Below are positions 58,100 through 64,000 of a stretch of DNA of 64,000 bases, piece by piece (position 1 is the stretch's first letter; the number at the start of each line of letters is the position of its first letter). A model generated the notes under the pieces. The model made no database searches. It was not told where the DNA came from and saw only the letters and a list, made by a program, of their open reading frames with translations. Position numbers and translations under genes: made by a program. This DNA is from Aquilaria yunnanensis (Eukaryota; Streptophyta; Magnoliopsida; Malvales; Thymelaeaceae), in the NCBI GenBank assembly GCA_039654915.1, contig CM077597.1, positions 85,190,001-85,254,000 on the forward strand. Direction: 5' to 3'.

Positions 58100-58489
58100 T
58101 GCCCCTATCTTAGAAAGCCGAAGTGTAGACTTCGGCTAATGACAATAATACGGATGCTTATCAGGACTTTGGAATATGACGTTCGCAGAGAAAGCATCTT
58201 ACCACTGGGAGACGAGCTTCGTCCGGACATGTTTCACCTGTCTGCCCTTTGGTGTTCTCAAGATACCCAATTTCTTTGCTTTCTCTGCCGTAGGTCAGTG
58301 GACCGTCGCGTCTCGAAACCAAGCGTGTCAATCTGGAGCGGCGTGCTTGGATTTTTGGGATGTCAAAAAACGCGTCCTAGTTTCTCGCGACGGGCGACAC
58401 ATGGTAGGTGCTGGTTGGGGACGGTCACGTCGGCTGCGGCAGGCACACCTTTTCGTGCGTGAAGGGTAATTATGGTGGCACTTCACCTT

Positions 58490-58565
58490 CGCAGAGCAAT
58501 TATGACGTCGATTTGGCTACCCTTCCTCGGGTTATATATAGGCCTCATTCCGTCATAACCTTCAT
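58490..58565 (+). promoter_or_regulatory. Promoter of the antisense ORF
   Basis: TATA box TATATATA at 58533-58540 with a TGACGTCG bZIP-type motif about 30 bp upstream (58503-58510). A pyrimidine-rich leader follows. It lies inside the element, between LTR and antisense ORF, and faces opposite to the element's own transcription. Confidence 0.55.
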
Positions 58566-58805
58566 TTTCTTTTTCTATGCTCTCGCTTCGCTCTCATCTG
58601 CTTTCGTGCCTTTCCTCCCTTCTTTGTGGTGGCATTAACGGCGGTGCAATTTCTAGCCAGTTTTCACAACTGCGTCCTCAAACCCAAATTTTGGCAAGTC
58701 TTTTGGTGGGTTGTAGCTCTAGAAGTCCTTCGGTTCCTTCCCTTTATGTTTTCCCTATCTTTCCCGAAGTCTCTTTATTCTTTTTTAGGGGGCGTTTTTC
58801 TTTGA

Positions 58806-61304
58806 GTGACCATGTATTCACCCGTCCCCCTTATGTCTGTCGATTCTCTCCCCGAGAGCTGGCAATCTCTCACGTCTCACACTTGTTGCTCCACCTCGGC
58901 GAAGTTAGAGAAGTGGACAACAAAATTTTTCCTCCCCTCCTACGTCATCATGAGGTTACCTTATCCTGGTCTTTTTAGTTTTATGAATCGTCATGATGAT
59001 GTTACCATTTTCTGAGCCCAACTGAAGGCTAGACTTCAGTTTCCTCCCTCGAGCATGATTTGCGACTTCTGCCAATTTCATGGCATAGCCGTGAATCAGC
59101 TTCCTCCGAACTCGTATTGCTATTTCAATGCCTTCCTCTGCATGTGCGGGGTTTTCAAAATAAAGCCCCATTTTATCCTGTTCATGCAGTACTATAAGCT
59201 CTATCTGGTTCTAAATGGTGGCTTTTATTTCATGCTACCTCGGGGATCTGGGAGCAAAAAGTTCATGTTCATCTTCGCTACTAACGATTGTTGGCGAGGG
59301 TGGCAAAGGAAGTTCTTCTTCTTAAAGGTGGCGGAGGCCTGGTCATATGTCCCGACCAAGTGGGCTCGGGGAAAGCTGGAGACGGATGTCGTGGACCCCA
59401 AGAAGCTGCTAACTCCCAAGTTGGCGGTGAGGTTTGCGGATTTCGACAGACGTATCCGTGCTGTCGCCGACTGGGATGCCGAGGTCTCTCCACGCTCCCT
59501 CTACCCCTTCCCCATAAACTGGAGGCTCATGACCGAGGAGGTCCTTTGGGAGTTAGGGGTGGTTAAGGAGCACAAGACGGATCTCAACATGCCAGCTCCT
59601 GTTATCGAGGGGAAGGATTCATGGCTGGTGAAGCTCCTTCGTGGGAAGCTCACTTATGAGGCCTTTTTTGAAAGTAAGTTTCCTTTCAAAGTTTTCAATA
59701 TAAGTATCTGTCTGGACTCACACTAATGTTTTCCTTCTTTTTCAAAGATGGGCGACGAGTCTGCTGCTTACTATAAGTCCCTCTTTCTCGGCCAAGTCGA
59801 AAAGGGGGAACAAACGAAGAAGGGCACCTCCCGAAGGTGCAAGACTACTGGGAATAGACCGTCTTTGGCCAAGAAGGCAAAGACGGACATCCTTCTTCCA
59901 CCCCTGGAAGATGTGGCGGAGGTCAATGGTGAGCCTGAAACTCCCGCCAAGCCTGAAACTCCCACCGAGATTCCTGCCGAGGTGGCCGCTGTTGCTGCTT
60001 CTTTGAGCCCCGCCACGTCAGTTGATCTTTTGGCCTCTTTGGCAGGAGGTCCCTCTGCCAAGGAGTTTGAGAAACGCCAAAGGGACAAAGGCAAACATAT
60101 CCCTACCGACGTGGAGGAGGTTCAGGACTCCGATAATGACGTTGCCGAGGTGGCACCAAGTTTGTCCCTTATCCCCCTTTTTAGGACCTATAGTCTTATA
60201 GCTTTCATACTTAAGGATTTTTGCCTGATGAGACGTATGCTTCTTATTTTGCAGAGGAACTGGCGCCCTTAGATTGGATGGTTGAGCATGCCTGAAAGTG
60301 GGTTCTTCGGGATTTCAACGTCCTGAAGGACAAGGTTCCAAGGGAGCCGTTCTGGTCTTTCACGGAGGAGATGAATCTGTTCTCCGAGGATTGCCGGGAG
60401 ATGGCTCCCCAGATGGCGAGGCGTGCTCACTCAGGCTTCCTTCAAGGCAATTGCCGAGGAATGCCCCACCGAGGATGCTCTTGTCGCCAAGGCGTCCGAG
60501 TATGCTGCCCAGGTAATTCTTCAGGCCTCTTCATTTTCCCTTACACTTTTTTGTCTAAGTGTTTTGGCTTTCCTTACGCAAATTTGATTGAATACCCTCT
60601 CTTCGTTCGCAGCTTTTAGGGTATAGTGGATACTCCGAGCTCAAGTGGCGAAACTGTCTTTAGCCCGAGATTGGGCTGAAGGTAAACTGGAGAAGGCCAG
60701 GGTCTTCTATGCTAGCTCGGTTGTGAAGAATACCGAGTTGAGCCGGATAGCCAAGGAGAAGGTCGCCAAGCTTCGGGAGGAATTCTTGAAGGGCCAAGAA
60801 AAGCTCTTGAAGGATTTCTCCAAGAAGATGTCCGACCTTGGGGAGAAGGTTGTCAGTCTGAACTCGACTAATGAGGCCATTCAAAAGGAGAATGAAGAAG
60901 GTTCTGCTCTACTGGCGAAGGCGCTTGATGACAAAGCTGAGCTTCAAGCCAAGGTCAATTCGCTGAAGAAGGATTCAAAGAAGAAAAAGAAGATAAATGA
61001 GTTGGAGAAAGAGGTCGCCGAGCTTCAGAGCAAGGTAGAGGACTTGGACGTCAAGAAAGACAAGGTTGTTCAGGTGACCAAGGTTGCCTTTCAGGACAAT
61101 TTTTGCCTAGCTCGGCATCAAGTCCTGAAGAAGTACCCAGACCTCAACGTCTCTTTCTTCATTGGCCTGGACATTCCCGAGGATCCTCGGTGGACTTGGT
61201 TAAAGATTAAATACCTTAACCTGCCATCCGCCTCTCCTTCAGTACCAAAGGCGCCGGCAAAGGACGCAGGAACGGGAGCTTCTAAAGACGTCAGGGTCCT
61301 TTAG
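58806..61304 (+). pseudogene. Antisense ORF of the Tat-type element (PF04195-like, then coiled coil)
   Basis: The first block 58806-59672 reads SLPESWQSLT, a TGA stop at 59013-59015, then SSMICDFCQFHGIAVNQLPPN, YYKLYLVLNGGFYFMLP and WRGWQRKFFFLKV. This is the putative gypsy-type transposon domain (PF04195) pattern. An intron-like gap with GTAAGT at 59674 and ttcaaag before 59748 leads to a basic/proline-rich block (59748-60150). Further pieces (60260-60510) end at a GTAATT donor-like site. 60645-61304 encodes a lysine/glutamate-rich coiled coil (EKVAKLREEFLKGQEKLL, INELEKEVAELQSKVEDL) and a tail LPSASPSVPKAPAK. The simple joins are not all in frame, so this copy is probably dead. The protein's role is unknown. 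Confidence 0.7.
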
Positions 61305-61679
61305 TTGTTCTAGGACCTTTGTCTTCTTCTTTTTCCTTGCAATTTTTCTCCTTGTAACTTTCTCCTTGCTCCAAGGCCTTCTTCAATAAATTTTCCTTCC
61401 TTCATAATTTGGTTAAGTCCTTTGACCAATATTTTTGTTTCCCAATTGTCCCGACCACTTTCGGTCGAGGGATGTCGGAAACGTACGCTTTTCTCGTTTT
61501 ATTGGTCATCCTTTGGGTCAACGTTCGTCGTTGATGAACTCCCTTAGGCAAATTGTAGCCTGCCTTCGTTGGCCATACTTGATAGACTTCACCTTTTTTT
61601 AGGCATATAACCTCATGAATTTCAGAAGGAAAATGTGACATTCGAGAGTGCATGTTTCAGCTTTGCTTGGCGGGTATCC

Positions 61680-62843
61680 TCAGATGGGAGAAAACTTTTG
61701 TACGTAGAAAAAATTTCTAACTTGTACAATTTTCATCAAAAATTCTAAGTATAGAATTTTTTTTAAGGCATCCGAGTGCCATGTGTTTTTCAGTTCTCCC
61801 CCTCCAGTGTCGCCAAGCTTGTATACTCCTTTGCGAACTTCATCAAGGACCAAGTAAGGCTCTTCCCAGTTCGCCCGAAGCACCACTTAGGAAGGTCTTC
61901 GGGGCTCAAATTGAGCGTTTCAGAGAACGAGGTCTCCTTTCCTTATTCCTTTCGGCCTAACGCATAGGTTTGCGAATGTGGCCACTCTTTGCTAAAAGGC
62001 TTTCCTTCTGAGTTCAGCCACCTCTCTATGTTTGTTAACCAGATCAAGCTTAGTTCTCAATCCGAGGTCATTCCCTCTTTCGTTGAACACTTGTATTCTG
62101 ATTGATGGCCGCACTACTTCGACAGGGATAATGGCCTCTATGCCGAAGACGAGTGAAAAAGGTGTTTCTCCCATGGCCCTTTGGGGTGTCGTTCGATAAC
62201 TCCAGAGCACACTAGAAAGTTCTCCTGGCCATTTTCCCTTTGCTTTTCCCAACCTCTTTTTCAGACCCTCTTTTATGGTTCTGTTGGATACCTCTACTTG
62301 TCCATTACTCTGGGGATGAGCTACCGGGGTGAAATGCATTCTTACTCTGAAGCTGGTGATGAATTCTTGGTACCCTTTGTCTGTAAATTGGGAACCATTA
62401 TCAGCCACTATCATTCTCAGTATGCCAAACCTGCATATAATGTTTTTCCAGATGAACTTTTGTATATCCTTTTCTGAAATAGTTGTTAGGAGTTCTGCCT
62501 CGATCCATTTAGTGAAGTAATCCACTACCACCACGCAGAACTTCACTCCTCCGGGTGCTGTCGGGAACGGCCCAATGAGATCTATGCCCCACACTGCAAA
62601 AGGACAAGGGTAATCTGCCGAGGTTATTAACTTCGAGGGGAGTCTTTGGATGCTAGCGTGTCTTTGGCAATTCTCACACTTTTGGACGAACTGCTTTGCG
62701 TCATTTCTCAAGGTGGGCCAGAAGTATCCTTGGCAGAGTATTACTCCCGCCAAGGCATCAGTTCCGATATGGGAACCATAAACCCCCTCGTGCACCTCTT
62801 CAAGAACCATCCTAGCGTCCTCTTCACTGACACGCCTTTGCAA
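61680..62843 (-). pseudogene. Gypsy integrase
   Basis: 62843-61992 is an open 283-residue frame with the zinc finger HEGVYGSHIG ... CENCQRH and an intact catalytic triad: D in GIDLIGPF, D in VADNGSQFT, E in NGQVEVSNRTI. Then come LWSYRTTPQRAMGETPFSL and the FGIEAIIPVEV landmark. A stop at 61992 separates it from the C-terminal piece 61886-61680 (NWEEPYLVLDEVRKGVYKL, NTWHSDALKK), which is the usual end of Tat-lineage integrases. It ends about 375 bp from the stop of the convergent antisense ORF. Confidence 0.9.
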
Positions 62844-62890
62844 TGGATTCGCATACCCTTGCGGTATAATTCTTCCCTAATTAGAAAATA

Positions 62891-63592
62891 TCATCCGGAA
62901 CGACTTTGCACCTTCGCCACTTCGTAAGGATCTTCGGGGAGCTTTTCAGTTGCAAGATACCTCTTTATAGGATCTTTCCACCCTTGGCCCGAGGTTACTA
63001 TGGTTAGCGTCGCTATGCTCGGTTGGCTTAACACTTTGGTGAACCTTTTTGATTTGGCCAAGCTGTTCGCTTCGTTATTGTCTCGGTGAGGTACATTTTC
63101 AATATGTACTGCGTTGAACTCCTGGATGAGCTTTGATACGCACTCGTGATATTTCACCAGAGTTGGGTCCTTTGCACTATAGTCCCCTGCCATATGCCGC
63201 ACCACCAGTTGGGAGTCATTGTGGGCTTTTAGATTTCTCACACCAATCTTTCTGGCCAGGCATAACCCTGCTATGAGAGCTTCATATTCTGCCATATTGT
63301 TAGTGACATTAAACCCAAATTTGATGGATTTCATGACTTCGAGGCCTTCACGGCCACGAATGATTACCCCAGCTCCTTGGTATTCGAAACCGGAGGCCCT
63401 ATCCACAAACAAGGTCCATTCTGGCTCAGCTTTGCCGAGGTCCAATTGTTCTCCTTCGGCAATGGGCACTTCAACAATGAAGTCTGCTAGAGCTTGAGCT
63501 TTCATTGCTTTCCTTGGCTCGTAAGTAATATCATACTCGCTAAGGTCTATGCACCACTTAGAAAGTCTTCCCGAATGATCTACTCTTTTCAT
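62891..63592 (-). pseudogene. Gypsy RNase H
   Basis: The open 233-residue minus-strand frame starts in the RT/RNase H connection (LSKWCIDLSEYDITYEPRKA). RNase H sites are D in WTLFVDRASG, E in NNMAEYEALIAGL and D in HNDSQLVVRHM. The fourth acidic position appears as N in NNEANSLAK, where the family usually has D. The next integrase frame is shifted, so pol is interrupted. Confidence 0.85.
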
Positions 63593-64000
63593 GACATCCC
63601 GAAGAGGTAGGTTACTTCGGATAATAATGGGGTGAGCCTGAAAGTACGGCGTAGTCTCTTGCTTGCTAACACCAGGGCATAAATAGCCTTTTGTACCAGG
63701 GGATACCTGACCTCAACGCCATGTAGGGACTTACTCATGTAGTATATTGGCCATTGTTCTGCCCCCCCTATTTTTTTATGAGAACCGAACTTAGTGCTTT
63801 TCTAGTAACTGTGAGGTACAATATAAGAGTTTTTCCCTCTTATGGTTGCTGAAGAGTAGGTAGGCGAGATAGATAGACTTTAAGCTCCTCCCAGGCTTTT
63901 TGGCACTCCTCGTTCCAAGGACTGTCATCGTCTCTGAGATTGCCACCATTTTTTGCTGCCTTTGTAAGGACTTTAAAGAATGCTCGGCAGCGATCCCCAT
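63593..64000 (-). pseudogene. Gypsy reverse transcriptase, C-terminal end
   Basis: Broken minus-strand frames contain AEHSLKSLQRQQKM and KKPGRSLKSIYLA, corresponding to the stretch after the RT palm that joins RNase H, followed by the degenerate TKALSSVL-type region at about 63790. It continues out of the window. Confidence 0.6.

Larger units (their letters stand above)
57208..64000 (-). mobile_element. Ty3/gypsy element of Tat/Retand type, 3' part
   Basis: The minus strand shows the RT end, RNase H and integrase from 64000 down to about 61680. A convergent plus-strand antisense ORF occupies about 58806-61304, followed by a polypurine-like tract and the 3' LTR (58099-57208). An extra antisense gene between pol and the 3' LTR is a described feature of some Tat-lineage elements such as Retand. 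Gag, protease and the 5' LTR lie beyond the window. GC content is visibly higher than in the rest of the window. Several stops and frameshifts. Confidence 0.8.

Noticed and set aside
58139..58638. Frames of 76-107 codons between the gypsy LTR and the antisense ORF
   Set aside because: They overlap the putative promoter and leader, lie in different frames and show no domain.

Overview
The window is nuclear DNA of a flowering plant. It holds spliced genes with GT..AG introns and TATA promoters, plant-type retroelements (L1-like LINEs, Ty1/copia, a Tat-lineage Ty3/gypsy with an antisense ORF), CACTA and Mutator-like DNA transposons and a Stowaway MITE. The species cannot be named from the sequence. 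No tRNA, rRNA or CRISPR was recognised. Most of the 64 kb is nested, decayed transposon sequence.

The host signal is a small family related to the 23-kDa jasmonate-induced proteins (JIP-23-like). Gene 1 (about 5.0-6.4 kb) and gene 2 (about 17.1-18.4 kb) are both on the plus strand. They share a phase-0 intron at the same protein position and a conserved promoter block (TGAGTCACGG...TTTGTCG, with a TATA-like box about 35 bp downstream). The same block occurs twice more without a gene: at about 1.74-2.33 kb, where it is split by a LINE tail, and at about 52.05-52.44 kb. The 3' flank of gene 2 is duplicated at about 41.95-42.45 kb, also without a gene. This looks like a local gene family broken up by transposons. 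Gene 1 appears to have lost the ATG that gene 2 keeps at its first splice donor.

Layout. 0-4.8 kb: LINE remnant, orphan promoter A, a non-autonomous CACTA, and a LINE tail with a target-site duplication (TSD). 4.8-6.4 kb: gene 1. 6.4-9.2 kb: AT-rich DNA, a purine-rich tract and a foldback MITE. 9.2-11.9 kb: a MULE with long terminal inverted repeats (TIRs) and a FAR1-type transposase gene whose second half is inverted. 11.9-14.1 kb: first copy of a roughly 2.6-kb LTR-like repeat, called R1 here. 14.1-17.1 kb: copia on the minus strand. 17.1-18.4 kb: gene 2. 19.4-26.3 kb: LINE, plus-strand copia, large LINE. 27.5-34.6 kb: a short-bodied LTR element with TSD TTTGC, interrupted by R1 copy 2 and itself inserted near a CACTA terminus. 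37.1-41.0 kb: a CACTA with both ends, a TNP2 N-terminal ORF and a TNPA-like fragment. 43.4-49.95 kb: LINE fragment, second CACTA remnant, R1 copy 3. 52-56 kb: orphan promoter D, a Stowaway MITE, an AACAACA-type degenerate tract and R1 copy 4. 57.2-64.0 kb: 3' part of a Tat/Retand-like gypsy element: minus-strand pol, then a convergent plus-strand antisense ORF with its own TATA promoter, then the LTR.

All coding regions other than the two JIP-like genes belong to mobile elements, and nearly all carry stops, frameshifts or deletions.
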